Of a stretch of 64,000 nt of DNA, positions 23,235 through 35,439 are shown in pieces. The notes below the pieces were generated by a model, which saw only the letters and a list, made by a program, of their open reading frames with translations, was not told where the DNA came from and did no database searches. The stretch is from Choanephora cucurbitarum. Lineage: Eukaryota; Mucoromycota; Mucoromycetes; Mucorales; Choanephoraceae. How positions within the stretch are numbered: position 1 is the first letter of the stretch; each line of letters starts with the position of its first letter. The stretch covers positions 1-64,000 of the forward strand of contig JAIWNI010000134.1 of the NCBI GenBank assembly GCA_025331435.1, written 5' to 3'. Position numbers and translations under genes: made by a program.

Positions 23235-24967
23235 TTCTTTTCTTTTTGAGAAAGTAAGAAAAAAATATACAGAAAGAAAAGAAAAGAAAAAGATTAGACA
23301 CAAAGCTGCTTTAAAAAAAGATCTGGCTTGTATTACAACCATACGGCATTTTTTTTATTGTACACTTTTTCTCAAAATGATGTCGCACTAAAAAAGAGAG
23401 CAAAGCTTGAATTAGGAAGACCACAAAAGCTGTTTGTTTAAAGACAGGAAATATGGTACCCAATCGAATTTCAATAAACTGTAAGGGGATTGAGATAACG
23501 TAAACGGCACTGAAATAAAGCACAGCTTATCAAGTTGTTCAGAGAGACAAGCGCAGAATACATATGGTGTGGCGCCAACCGAATGATACAATGCTCTTCG
23601 TCGACTGATAACTACTAATAATTTGATTAATGAAGACAAAGTTAACAAAGAAACATACAAAAGTCGAGTTCATGACAAATAGTAGATATCAATCGTGACT
23701 TGGACAGACATAGTAAGACAGTAGAAATCATACTTAAAGAACACTTTAGCTTCAATAGAACAAGAGGAAAAAGCTAAATAATGTCCATTGTAATGGTAGC
23801 ATGCCTTTGTTATCTCTTTGATCCTCTTTCTATGATAATGTTTTATGAGGTCTTTGAACAATCAAGCCGAAATAAGCTTCAGGGCATTAGCCAAACGAAA
23901 CTTTTAAATTAAGGTATTGTTACATAAGCATCAATAATAGTTTCACTGATAATCAAACAAAGACGCAAAGCGCGTTCATGTATAGACTATTGATCCAATC
24001 GTCTATAACACATAATCATTGTCAACGCATTTCAATGAAGAGGAGCTTTCAATCTTTTTTTTTGTGAGGTTGCAGTTTGTCCTTCTTTACAGCAGTCAGG
24101 TTCTGGCTTACTATGAACCAATTTGAATACAAAAAAACATATCGACTAGAACAAAGGTAGATGCGTGTAGTCAATTTCTTCGTTACAAGTATTGATGTTC
24201 TGCTTTTTTCCTTTCTTTAACACTTTTTCTGCTTGAATGTGTATCTATAAAGGGAATCAAAGAAAGATCTAATAGATAGTTACTGAAAATCACTAATGTT
24301 ACATGGATAAGTTCTCTTTTTCTTTTCATCCGAATCGAATGCAAGTCTTTCTTCTTCTCAAAAGCTCATGGTGATTAGCGAAGTAAGGCGAAGAAAACAT
24401 AAGATGGTGGAGTATACTTGTGAGTATTGTTGTATTACTGACAAAAAAACATATAGATCATTTTCGAAGGTGAAATGATGGCTTCGAGACTAGACAAAAC
24501 AAAAGGTATGGTGCCACAAATCATGTGTATATGGTGCTGTGTATTTAAAGCTCAAACCATGTTGAACAAAACAAAGGAAAACGCAGAGCAAACTAATGAA
24601 AAGAGAAAGGCTTTGGCTTTGGTGAGAGCATTCCAAAAGCAATAGCAACATTGCCTTCACGGAGATGGTTTTGCTCTTTCTTTTCTATGACCCAGACAAC
24701 AAAATTTGCGCTTCAAGAAGTTCATACAAAAAGCTTTCTTTTTACTTTCTAGCACGTCTATTGTTATATTAATTGCTCAATTGGTTGTGTGTGATTTGTA
24801 CTGGAAGTTCCTCTATTTTAAGGAATTCTCATTTTCTGCAATTTTGAACAACATTTGCCAAGTCATTCTTGGAACAAAGTGAGACGTTCATTACGAAAAG
24901 TGTTTGTGGCATCTTTCTCTCGATCTGATCTTTTTATAATATAATATCATTTTGACGAAAGGTGCGC
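23235..24967. other. Intergenic region upstream of glycogenin
   Basis: This lies between the glycogenin start and the PTH2 stop. It is AT-rich with T tracts. Minus-strand open frames between 23311 and 23861 show no domain and no family support. Nothing firm was found. Confidence 0.5.
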
Positions 24968-25859
24968 TTAGAGAAGTTTTAATTTTCCAGTTACCTGATC
25001 AATTAGTTCAGCAGGGCCTATTTTTGAAATTCAAGCGATCAGACTTTGTTTGCTTCCTTCTCTCTATTATTTTACCTGGTCCAACACCAAGTACAGTCCG
25101 AGTACCTGGTGCAGTTTGTGTTCGACCTGCATCTTGGATGACCTGAGCAGGTAAACCAAGACTAAGTGCAATAGCTTGAAATTCATACCTACGTAGAATA
25201 AAATAAGATTCTGATTGTGTTGAAGAATAGATTAGATCATGTCTTACAGCTTATCTTCACTGTCACACTTCAATGCTACTTTGGCTTGTCCCGAATATTC
25301 CCAGGCCCGCAATAACTATAGTAGATTAATACAAGATTGTGTATCAATATAGATAAAGTTTACCTTTGGATTAGATTTCTTAGCCGCCTTGTAACAGGCT
25401 AATGTAGCATGACCACACTGATAAGTCGTTAGTTTTAATCAATCCTTCCCGTTTCTTCCTTCTCCTTACCTGGGCAGCAATTTTACCTTTGGTCATACCA
25501 AGATCAGAACGAACAATCAAAGTCTATTCACTTATTTAATTAAGAAGCTTAAAAAGCGAAAATGAAAACAGCGACTTACCATCTTGAAGTTATCATATCT
25601 CTCTACGTCGATTTGGGTGTCAGGCAAAGCATCTAATTCGTCGTCGCTATCTTCTGCCACTTGTTCTTGTTGAGCAAGTGATGGTTGCTTTTTTTTTTAA
25701 AAAAAAGAAACGACAATTCAATAGCTAGAAAACCAGTAGCCAAGAAATATTACTAACCTGGCTAGTACTGCTATTACCAATAAAGTAACCAGTAACGAAA
25801 GCACATACAACAAGGGCTGTACCGATGAGTATATTCTTGTCCGAGATTTCGGTAGCCAT
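24968..25859 (-). CDS. Peptidyl-tRNA hydrolase 2 (PTH2/Bit1)
   Basis: PTH2 releases tRNA from prematurely dropped peptidyl-tRNA. The minus strand splices into about 185 aa. The start MATEISDKN leads into one N-terminal TM helix ([19 protein letters not shown]), as in mitochondrial-anchored Bit1. After an acidic linker the catalytic domain shows [74 protein letters not shown] and the end LKLL. The last exon is 25017-24968, joined from a donor at 25076/25075. The family-defining GKxAAQCxHA and DAGRTQ motifs are intact, so function is very likely retained. Confidence 0.93.
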
Positions 25860-26517
25860 ATTCACGTCTAAAGAAAAAGAAAAAGATGTAAACGAAAAAT
25901 GAAACTACAGTCACGATTTATGCAGTTTATTTTTCTTTATCAGTAGAAAGACTGTAAATGTGCCAGGTATAAATGACTAGAAGCAGAGGTATTTGCTTGT
26001 TTAGCATTATTATCCTATAGTCGCAGGTGTCTTTTTGGCTAAGAATTGAAAAGTGATTTGAAGCTTTATAGATTTCGATATGAGTATTTCTAAAAAAAAA
26101 AAAGTAGCTGAGTGAATAAGGCTTCTTAAGAGAAACATAAAGTAGATGTGCCAAAGGAAGCTTCAAATATATAGGGCGCGCTGCTTAGCAACACATTCTT
26201 ATTCGTTGTTGTCAGTGACAACTTGTTTTGTTTACCCAAACAGTAATTTACTCTAAATAGAACACATAATTTATCATCTAATTATTGGCCAAGAACAAGT
26301 AATCTTTCTCTTTGCTATGTTTGCTCAGTGGCCAATGATAAAAACCGATTGTTGAGCTGTAAAAAAGAGAGAGACAATATGTTGTGCTACAGCATGTTTA
26401 AAATGATTGTTCTTTTACTTTGGACTTTTTCCCTGAAAACCAAGTCTCAATTCTGTCCCCGATACCATCTCTTTTTTTTTCCTTTTTTCATTTCTCTTAC
26501 ATATATGCATTATTGTC
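25860..26517. promoter_or_regulatory. Divergent promoter region
   Basis: This 658-bp stretch separates the PTH2 start (minus) from the next gene (plus) and must hold both promoters. No clear TATA box stands out. A pyrimidine-rich tract precedes the plus-strand start at 26518. Confidence 0.5.
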
Positions 26518-28319
26518 ATGGATCGATATTCGAGAGGATATGACGATAGATACCGAGGCTACTACGACAGGCCTCGCTCCGACACATATCGTCCTGCAGA
26601 GAACTATAGGACAGAAAGAGATTATAGAGACAGCGGAAGAAACTACTCACCTAATCCCCACTATTCATCATCTCGTTCACCTGGACCAAGCAGCGGCTCT
26701 GGAACAAGAGGCGACAGATATGGCTATTCAGATACTCGACCTTACTCAAGCCATTACAACTCAAGAGGACCCTCCCCTTCTCGCTCTTCTTCGCGTTCTC
26801 CTCGAAGACCTTCCTATGGTTATTACCGTGGAGGAACTTCTTACCCAGCTTACAGTTCTAGAAGATCACCTTCACCTACAAACGGAGGTAGGAGTGGAAG
26901 TTCAAGCAGAAGAGACTCATACGATCACAGATCTTATTACTCGCAATACCCTTCCTCATCTTATCGTGGCAGCAGTGGGGACCCTTATCCACCTTATTCT
27001 CGACGACACTATTCTTCCTACTCTAACCATGGCTATGGTCCACCTTCAAATAGCAGTGGATACCGTAGCAACAGTCGAGAGCCATCTGTTGGACCGCCTG
27101 CCATACATCAACCCCTCTCTTCTTCGTCAGCCCAACGATCGATTCAGTCCACACCTACTTCAACAGCACCTAATTCTCCTAGACATGCCTCTGTCTTTCA
27201 AAGGGAGCCATCTTCTTCTGTCAGTGCTGGAAACAATAATAATGGAGCCAGTATTCCTCCTGCTTCAACAAGTAACTCAACATCTGCTACTGCTTCATCA
27301 ACTCAAGCTGATACAGTATTGCCATCTAATAGCAAATCATTAAGCACCACAAGTACATTACCTAGTGCTCGAATTGCATCTGCGCATACATCAACAGCGG
27401 CACCGCCGCCACCACCACCCTTCTCTAGTACTACTTTTAACAGTAAAGATTCTGCTACGGCTAGTGCATCAGAGACAGTTGGACCAAACACGATAAACAC
27501 AACACTTGCAAATGCAACAAATACAAATGCGCCTACCAGTGCATCGAAAACGATGGCCACACCAAATGCTTTTGTTGCAGCAACAGCAACTACTACGACC
27601 ACAACTACGACCACAACAGTGAATAGTAGCAATACCGGTATCCCTACAACATTAAGTAATATGGCATCTAATGCGACAACTTCTTCCGGACCAATACATG
27701 TGCCTCCTCCACCATCTCATACAACAAGTAGCGGCTCTTCTTCTATTTATCTTTATGCACCATCGAGCTCTGCTGCTTACTCCAATTCTGGTGGACCCAT
27801 TCATAATGCACCCACAAGGCACGGAGGTCCTCCAGGACATCACCATAACAGTAACTATCATTATGGTTCCTCTTATTATAATAACAACTATCACTCCTCT
27901 CCAGCCACAACTATGCCGCCTATTAGACAGAGAATATCATGGGCACCAGATCAAGAGAAAGAGGTAATTGAGAACTGTTCTACGGATTCACTTTTTCTTC
28001 TCTAATCTATTTCTCTTCATTTAAGGTGGATCGATATCATTCTGATCTCAAAAAGTTATTCGAAGAGGAGAACAAAATGCTGGCTGCATCGCGTAAAAGC
28101 AGGTTTGAGCTTGAGTTGGCTGTATGGGAGACAAACAAAATGGAGCATCAGCTAGAGCTTGTTCAAAAGCAATGGGAAGAGAATGGAATGGAAGAATTAG
28201 TCCGCGAAGAATCCCGAGTGTTTGCAATGACTGCAGTATCGGGCAATGCCTCTGCTGCATCCATAAAGCAAATTGTCTCAACTGGAGCAAATTTCGGTGC
28301 CAAATTGGCTATTTTGTAA
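26518..28319 (+). CDS. Disordered Tyr/Arg/Ser-rich protein with helical C-terminus
   Basis: Two exons (26518-27963 and 28026-28319) encode 579 aa. I do not recognise a family. Residues 1-190 are rich in Tyr, Arg, Ser, Gly and Pro (RYSRGYDDRYRGYYDRPR, then SRSPGPSSG), resembling RNA-associated prion-like or RS-type domains. Residues 190-400 are Ser/Thr/Ala-rich with a Pro run and a run of ten Thr. Around 440-470 there is a His/Asn/Tyr-rich patch. The last 110 residues are different: charged and helical, with DRYHSDLKKLFEEENKML and MEHQLELVQKQWEENG, a likely interaction domain. A chromatin or RNA-binding scaffold is possible but unproven. Its stop is only 60 bp from the stop of the convergent permease gene. 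Confidence 0.72.
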
Positions 28320-28379
28320 AGTTGACTTTAAGAAAAGAAATAAAGATTAAATGTATATAGTTTATTGTTATAAGGTATT

Positions 28380-30192
28380 TTAGACCTTTTCTTCTATAGA
28401 TAATGTTGTTGTTTCAGAGAAGATTGTATGATCCTCATTTTGATTTCTCATAGAGATCTTGGCATTGTAGGATGTTTCTAGTGCTTTCTTGATATTTACT
28501 TTGTAGTGCCATAATCCAATTGAACAAAAACAGAGAATGATGGATATAAAGTAAGGTACTATTTGATAAGACTGTTAATATTTGTTGCATGATGTGTTCT
28601 CTTCTTTTTTTTCTTGACTACTTACACCAATAAGGATAATCTCCAGAACTTTCTTGGGGTATAAAGACAAACACTAAAGTATAAGAACAGATCAGGATGA
28701 AAATGACCGCTATAATAATTGGCACTTTGATCGGTCTTTCTAAGGTTGGTTCTCTTCGACGTAATAGTAGCAATCCAAATACACTAAGTGCTGAAAAGAA
28801 GTAACTACCATATCCTGAAAATGCTGTTACAAATTGAAAAACAGATCCTGGAGGTGGTGCTAACAAAAATATAAGAGAGATTAAATAGAGTAGAATGCCC
28901 GAATTGATTGGTGTTTGACTCTTTGGTTGAACTCTACTGAAAAAGTGATCGTAGGGCAGAAATCCTTTACGTGCAGCTTCTAGTACAATACGGGATCCAG
29001 AGTAAAAGCTGACACCTACGTAGCCAAAGGAAGATAAGCCGACAAAGACAGGAAGAACACGCAGTCCAAATGTACCACCGAACGCTGTATTGAACAGATT
29101 AGCAGCCACTGTGAGATTAGAGTCTTTAATGGTTTGAATAGGCAAGACAGCAAGGTAAGCGACATTTGTTAGGATGTAGAGAGCAGTGGTAATTGAAAGG
29201 GCGCTGATAGCACATCGAGGTAAATTCTTCAGAGGATCCTTCAATTCATCCATCACATAGTTCAGGTTATACCAGCCATCATATGAATAAATGACATAAT
29301 AAACTGCTGATGCAAAAGCACCTGGGTTATTAGAAGTACCGGAAAAGGAGAAATTCTCATGTATATCGGGTTTGTTGGGAAGTCGACCCGCTAAACCAGC
29401 AAAGCCAACACAGATCAGCAGGGTTAATAAGACGATCTTGATGACAGTAAAAAGGTTGTTTGCTCGGATAGCGATTCTTGAAGACAAGATGTTTAGTACG
29501 AGCCAGAAAGTCAAACAGAATATAGCGAAGCCTCTTGATTGCCATTCGTTTCTGTAATCAGGGCCGCCAATTGCATACATGATGTTTTCACCAAAAGCCA
29601 CGGCACTCTAGTATTCATGATTAGTTTTCTGGCTCAATTGGCTAATGCTGTGCTTCTTACTGAGGCTATGCCACTACCACTAGAGAGAATGCCCACCATA
29701 ATCATAAACAAATATGCAATAAGCTGCTTTGGATAAGGAAACTCATAACTCAAGTACTCTTGTGTTCCACCACTTTACATTTATATTAATGACAGTTTTT
29801 TTGACATAGAATTTTGTGACAGTTACCTTTTGGGAAGCATTGTACCTAATTCGAGGTAACTCCACATTCCAGTGCCGGCAAAAACAGCACCAATGATCCA
29901 TAGCACTAGCATCATAGCACCAGAGCCACAATAGCCCAATATAAAGGTAGGACTCGAAAATATACCTGTACCAATAATATATCCGACTATCCTAATAACA
30001 TAAGCACTTCGATCTGAAAATTTTACAAAAAAAAGTCATGTTACCATTCATCAAAGTACCACTAAAAAAGCCCAGGTGTCGATCCAGTTTCTGGTCACCA
30101 ATTGCAATAGGTGCAAGATTTGCAAGTGGTTGTACTTCATGTACAGATTTGTTCGATCTTTCCGCTCGAAAGGATATTTCATTAGTTGACAT
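28380..30192 (-). CDS. LAT/MUP1-like amino acid permease A (APC superfamily)
   Basis: The gene encodes a predicted 12-TM amino-acid permease of the AA_permease_2/LAT type, probably in the plasma membrane. The start MSTNEISFRAERSNK leads to LAPIAIGDQKLDRHLGFFSG, then VGYIIGTGIFSSPTFIL (TM1 with the APC signature GTGIF). SGGTQEYLSYEFPYPKQL, the long exon 29601-28618 and a last exon ending KALETSYNAK...EEKV at 28380 complete it. The final intron uses the acceptor CAAATAG. Exon structure and sequence closely match permease B at 45351-47218, including APPPGSVFQF and the DYPYW/LPYFI junction. Substrate is unknown; yeast MUP1-type relatives carry methionine. It is convergent with the 26518 gene. Confidence 0.88.
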
Positions 30193-30961
30193 GTCTTACA
30201 ATGAACCTTAAAGAAGATCAAAAAAGAAAGAGAAGAAAGAAGAAAAGAAAAAAGGGTTTTGAGAATACAAGGTTCATATGTAAAAGAGTGCTTTTTAATT
30301 CCAGGTATCACAAACTGAAACAACTAGTCTTACCATATATTGCGCCATTTCATATTTTTCTGTCCCAACCGTTTAACAGTCGGTCATCATGGATGACAAA
30401 GAAAAAAAAACGTTTTTTCCAGTTAGTATGTTAGTTGAAATTTACACCATTTCTGGAAATAAATGGAACACTTCAAAAAAAATAGTACGGAAAAAAATTG
30501 AAAACAGGGATTGCACAAACTAACGTACATAGCATCAATGATAATCACTTTTCTTAACCTTTTTGTATTCTCAATCAAGTATTCATCGGCGAAGAGCAAA
30601 TCAGTAAGAGAGGCGACCGTAGTGCAATCACAATTGACTTTATAGTCTTCACTCTCGATATGCTTAATTAACTCTGTATGATGTATCATACATAAAGTAC
30701 ATCATTAGAATTCTAACATCAAACTCAGCTCAGCCTGAATGTTTACTTGATACTTCCGGTTCTTTGAAATTAGTAAAACCCTCTCTTTAATCTTGTCCAA
30801 CTTTCTAGCTGTAACCTCATAAATCAATATAGGTTAAAAGCAACAGTCTCTAAATCAACAGCTTAAATGGTTTTCAGAACGTCTTTTTCATCGTCCTTAA
30901 AGCTTGATTTTTTTTCAGAAGGCATTTTCATCTGAGTTTCCTTTACTCTAACTTCATACAA
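30193..30961. other. Intergenic region upstream of permease A
   Basis: AT-rich sequence with A-rich runs near 30220-30260. The minus-strand open frame at 30423-30689 has no recognised features. Confidence 0.45.
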
Positions 30962-31216
30962 ATGTCTATCAACCTCAGCGCTTCTAGGCGCAAAGCTGTT
31001 GATATTAACAAGCTCATTCACTACCAAGCGATCATGGCCGAATTGATTAATAGTAGCAAAGTTGTACCTGATAGGAAAGCTAATCTTAACTATGACACAT
31101 TGAAATGCACATGGTGTTCTAAGTTACTAAGACAAGATGCGACAGAAAATCAGACATTGCGCATCAAGCATTACATCTCTTTCCATCAAAAAATAGGACA
31201 GTACAAAAAGACATAG
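30962..31216 (+). CDS. Small BED-like zinc-finger ORF, probable transposon relic
   Basis: This is an 84-codon open frame. Its second half has C-x2-C followed 18 residues later by H-x4-H (KCTWCSKLLRQDAT...RIKHYISFH), the spacing of a BED-type finger, as found at the start of hAT transposases. No transposase core follows. It sits in a region that also holds a Helitron relic. It could equally be a chance ORF. Confidence 0.3.
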   Translation: MSINLSASRRKAVDINKLIHYQAIMAELINSSKVVPDRKANLNYDTLKCTWCSKLLRQDATENQTLRIKHYISFHQKIGQYKKT

Positions 31217-32046
31217 ATTGGCCTAATTAGGAGACAATGGCATTAGAGACATTTTCTTTTTTCATGCATTAAACTTAGTCGAATATTAGTTGTACTTTTC
31301 TTCTTCCTTGTCTGGCAAAAGATCTTGTTAGAACAACATAATCGGCATAATTTGATAAAAAAGTGTGGTGATCTCATTGGTTTCAATTAGGGCGTGAGTG
31401 TAAGAACAAGTAGACATGTTGTGCAGTCAAAGAGCGCCAAGCTATGCCACTATCAGCTAAACAACGATTGATCGTCGCATCTGTCCTAATCCAAGCGCAT
31501 ATCTAAGGGCAAAATAAGTAAATCGAACCAGGTTTAGAAGGTTTGAAATCTTTCTACTTTGCAGTAGCTTCCTTTGCTTTAGAGTAATAATAATGACTTT
31601 ATTCATGTTGATAATACATTAGATAATACTGCGTATATGTAAATATAGATAACAATAGTCTACTTTCTTTGAAATTTTGATGACATTCGTTGTAGTATGC
31701 TCGGAAGTACGAAATGAAGAGGAAGAGCAAAAGTATCAAATGTGGTGCTGCTTTATAAGTGTCAATCCGAGCAGTGTAACTACAGTACTAAAAAAGGGAG
31801 TCAATTGATGTGCCCGCATTACGGTTTTCTAATTCTAATAATCGAAATTCAGGCAATCAGACACAAGCGGTAAGTCAAATCATTTTAAAAAAAATTCACT
31901 AGCCGCACTACTCGTTACACTCACTTTACGGTTACTGTCGCCTCATGGTTAGGTCCTGGCTACCCCACACAGATACTCAAGCTTATTTTTTACATAAATA
32001 GCACTATAATGATGAGTTATAGTCTAAAAATTAATGATGTTTTATT
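31217..32046. other. Intergenic region with transposon debris
   Basis: No gene recognised. On the minus strand a CTAG follows a GC-rich stretch near 31900-31960, where a Helitron 3' end could lie, but I could not draw a convincing terminal hairpin. Confidence 0.4.
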
Positions 32047-32540
32047 TTACAAAAGAAGCTCAGGAAAAATAATGTTATCAGTAGTATTATTGAAAGATGA
32101 ATATTGTTGATCAGAGTGTGCTTCTGTAAGTAAAATATGGATTCCTTGAAGATTATTTGATTGAGAGACGAGAACATATAATTGACCGTGTGTGAATAGA
32201 GGAGAGCGAAGAACAATCCCTACATTTGTTAACGGTCGCCCTTGGGACCTCTTGACAGTCATAGCAGAGCTTAGCTCGATAGGAAATTGCTTTCTTGACA
32301 AAATAAACGGATAGTCGTCTTCCAGAGTAGTAAGAGTTATTCTAAGAATAAACTCAATTTGTTCATGCCCATCGATTTGATCATTCATTACTACAGCCTC
32401 AAGGACATACTGGCCAATTCTTTTTCCGATCAGCCTAGTACTATTGCATAGACTTCTTTGAGGACCTATGTTTCTGAGTAACATTGAAATATAGCCTACC
32501 TCTAAGATTAACTTAGCATATGGAAAGCTGCTTAGGCTTA
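32047..32540 (-). mobile_element. Helitron relic: C-terminal end of Rep-helicase
   Basis: The minus strand reads SSFPYAKLILEVGYISMLLR, NIGPQRSLCNSTRLIGKRIG, YPFILSRKQFPIELSSAMTV, KRSQGRPLTNVGIVLRSP and FTHGQLYVLVSQSNN. This matches the final motifs of the PIF1-type helicase of Helitron transposons (the MLLRN...NGTRL and FPI...AM...KSQGQ blocks, and HGQLYVALSR). Rep and the N-terminal helicase motifs are absent. Substitutions such as SQS for SRS suggest decay. It is a fragment, not an autonomous element. Confidence 0.75.
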
Positions 32541-33798
32541 GCGTTTGTAATTGCTCAGTCGAAATTCAATTGACCTCGTTATCACTGTTTTCTTTATCCG
32601 AATAATCAGCCTTGTCAGCAAAGACATGGAGATAATTTGCATCTGCAGAACACTCTACTCAGTCATATGGAGGGTATTGCCACGGATAGAACTTCAATTG
32701 GCCCAATGGTTCAGACGCTCCATCAACAACTGTTCGCTTCCTTCTTCCTCTGATCCTTCTACTCCTTCTTTTTCTACTTGCTCCGACCCCTCTTCCTTTG
32801 CTTCTTCTTTGTCTGCTCTTCCTTCCCTTGTTATTTCTGTACCTTGCGCTCATGGGAATGTTACCACTTACAGAACGAGTAATACACACACAATCACCAA
32901 CCTCTTAGAGAGCGAGAATCGGTCTTGGTTATAATCACTCAATTGAGTATATGAACAAACGCCATCCTGGCTGGTACAAGTCTCAAATAGCTTTTACATG
33001 AGAAGAAACGAGCTTATCAAGGCTATCAAAGAACAAGCAGCTACCGAAGGAATTAGTGTGCAAACAGCCGCAAGCATTGTTGAATAGTTCCAGGTCTGCA
33101 ATGCCTCGAAGCCTCTAGAACACTTGTTCAAGAACGCTGATCTTTTGTCCCAATGATTCTAGGTTTCCTTTGTCTCTGCATCTTGCTTCTTTTTTTCTAT
33201 CGGGAAATCAATTTTGAGGTTTCCCAACCAGACGATAAAGTTAGCAATCAATTGATTAAAGCCATTTTGACACAAGCTCCAAATCATGCTGAATATGCTA
33301 AACATATAATACAGTTTCAAATGAAAGACATTTTTAAGGCAATTGACGTAAAAATTTGGGAGCATTTTAGATACAATTTTTTTTTGACAAACCTAACAAC
33401 AATAACATTGATATGAAGCTTTCAGTCTATTTTCTTTCAAAAACTGTACAAAACATAGCAATACTTTATAAAACTGCTTACGTCCATTCACACCAGTTCC
33501 TTAAAATATCATTTATCTTCATAAAAGAAGCTGCTTGTATAGCATATCATGCTTTTTTGGGCCTAACAAGGGAGTTATTGAGCGGTTGCCATCCATTCTC
33601 TTAAATTGCATATTGTCCTGCAGGGTCCCAGAGACGCTTTTGATTTATCTTTATTAACTTCAAATGCCCACTGATAAGAAAAAAAACCAGATAAACAATA
33701 CACTTAATCAAGTCTATCAGTCTTTCTGGCATTCCTCTATTATATATTATTTACATCTAGGGACTTGTTGTTTATTCGTACTTTCTTTTTTATAGTCA
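32541..33798. other. Intergenic region with short open fragments
   Basis: The plus strand has an open frame at 32551-32934 with a Ser/Pro-rich patch, and coding-like pieces near 33000-33410 (RRNELIKAIKEQAATEGISV, then NFEVSQPDDKVSNQLIKAIL), separated by stops. These look like the remains of a gene or transposon, but I cannot name it. Confidence 0.35.
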
Positions 33799-34371
33799 TT
33801 ACAAAGCAGCCAAATCAACTAAGTCAAATCTTCTAGGCTTGGGCTGGCCTTCTGGGATAGGGAGTGTTGCATTTTGTTCATATACAATGCCAACTAATCG
33901 ACGCTTAGGATGTTGTGGATCACTATAGAAGCGAACAAATCCAGGCTCAAGTGCAAAAAGAGTATGATCCTTGCCCATGCCAACCTATTTGTAATCATCA
34001 GTTATTTCATGTAGAAAGGGAAGCGAGATAGACTTTACATTATCACCAGCATGGAATTTGGTGCCTCGTTGACGTACAATGATGTTGCCAGGAACAACCT
34101 GTTGTCCACCAAACTTCTTGACACCTAATCTTCTACCAGCTGAATCTCTACCGTTACGTGAAGAACCACCAGACTTCTTTGTAGCCCAACGCACTTGGCT
34201 AAGGTCTACTTTATGATGAGTTTCTCTTTTTTAAGACTTGACTAGGGTATGTCTACTTTTACCTGTAGCGTTCTTCAAAGGCATGAGCATGGGTCGAGAT
34301 TGACTACTCAATGCCACATTGTTGCTTAACTTTGAACTGATTTGTGAAAAGGAGCGACCCAGTAACGACAT
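33799..34371 (-). CDS. Mitochondrial ribosomal protein bL27m
   Basis: This is a large-subunit mitoribosome protein near the peptidyl-transferase centre. Three exons: 34371-34263 encodes a Ser/Arg-containing presequence ([18 protein letters not shown]), then an exon with [40 protein letters not shown] and [12 protein letters not shown], then [20 protein letters not shown] and the end at 33799. The [21 protein letters not shown] and RQRGTxxHxGxNVGxGxDHTLFA blocks define bL27. Total is about 145 aa, normal for the fungal protein. The acceptor of exon 2 may be TAAAG or AAAGTAG; both keep frame. Confidence 0.95.
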
Positions 34372-35439
34372 GATCGATCAATTATGTATATTGTAGATGC
34401 TCGAAAAAAAAAAGCTTTAAAGAAAAAAATTGCATTCACAAGTCTGGGGGCAAATATAACAGCATTTAGACACCGCTTGAGCTTGTTGCGAATAAATCTA
34501 AATAACAGAGTTTTAATAGTAGATGCAAAAAAGATTTGGAAAAATGAAAGTGGAAAGTCTTAAGGATCAAGATTCATAGACTTCAAAGTTTTAGTTCAAT
34601 GAAAAAATAAAGTCTTTAACATAGAAAAACTATGCCTGTTACTGTATCTAAAGAACAGAAGCAGAGCTGCCCTCAATATCACTGCTATTTACTACTGATC
34701 TCTTCAATGCATATTTCGTTTTGCTTAAGATGTGCAAAGGTGTATTAGAATTGTTCTTGCTCAGCTTCTGCTGATAAATACTTTCGAACAAGCAATGTCA
34801 TTTTTGAATATTTTTAAGGTAATCGGTACGGCTAATCTTTTCAGCTTCTTCAGTATCATAGTAGTCCTCGACATTGGACAAATCAGCAGAAGTTGGCTCA
34901 ATCAAGGAGAGACGCACAGACAAATGGATACTTCCAAAGAGACCTAGCATAGCTTTGACTACTCTCAATTCACCATCACTAGTAAAGGAATTACATGAAT
35001 TGTAGGAACAAAAATATAATTAGGCGCAACAAACTGTCTATTTTGGCTATTGCCATTTCTGCAATAACAGCTTTGCTCTTCCACCGAACTCTCCCTGCTT
35101 TCTCAAGATTCGCCAGTTGCTCCGACACTTATTTCAATCACAAAACAGCCTCTTTTCGTATAAGGAGCGATGTATTGACTGCACGCGAAATGTGATGATT
35201 GAATTAAGTTTTTTATTGTTAATTTCGTTGGTCATTTAGATATGTCAGCTCATCACTGAAGATCTAAAGCTTAAAAGCTTATTCCTGTTTCTTTTGATGA
35301 ACCAACTTTCTCCTACTTCTTTTTAAAGTAAAGGCCATAAAATAGATTCAGAGAGAAGTGTTAAAGTTCTATTTACGAAAGGGTAGAAACAAAGAGCAGA
35401 CATTATGCAGATGCTGAGCTTGATTTTATTCACGAGAGA
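34372..35439. other. Intergenic region
   Basis: AT-rich sequence between bL27m and the end of the SPRY gene. Short plus-strand frames at 34732-34947 and 34995-35195 show nothing recognisable. Confidence 0.5.

Noticed and set aside
22599..23342. Glycogenin start at 23342 with a signal-like N-terminus
   Set aside because: The GT8 fold begins with EAFVTL right after ATG 23234, and glycogenin is cytosolic. The upstream hydrophobic stretch reads like 5' UTR.
31890..31960. Helitron 3' terminus (CTAG with hairpin)
   Set aside because: CTAG is present on the minus strand after a GC-rich stretch, but no stable 3' hairpin with the usual spacing could be drawn.
34732..35195. Two short plus-strand ORFs
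   Set aside because: No recognisable features, atypical codon pattern, and they lie in an intergenic stretch.
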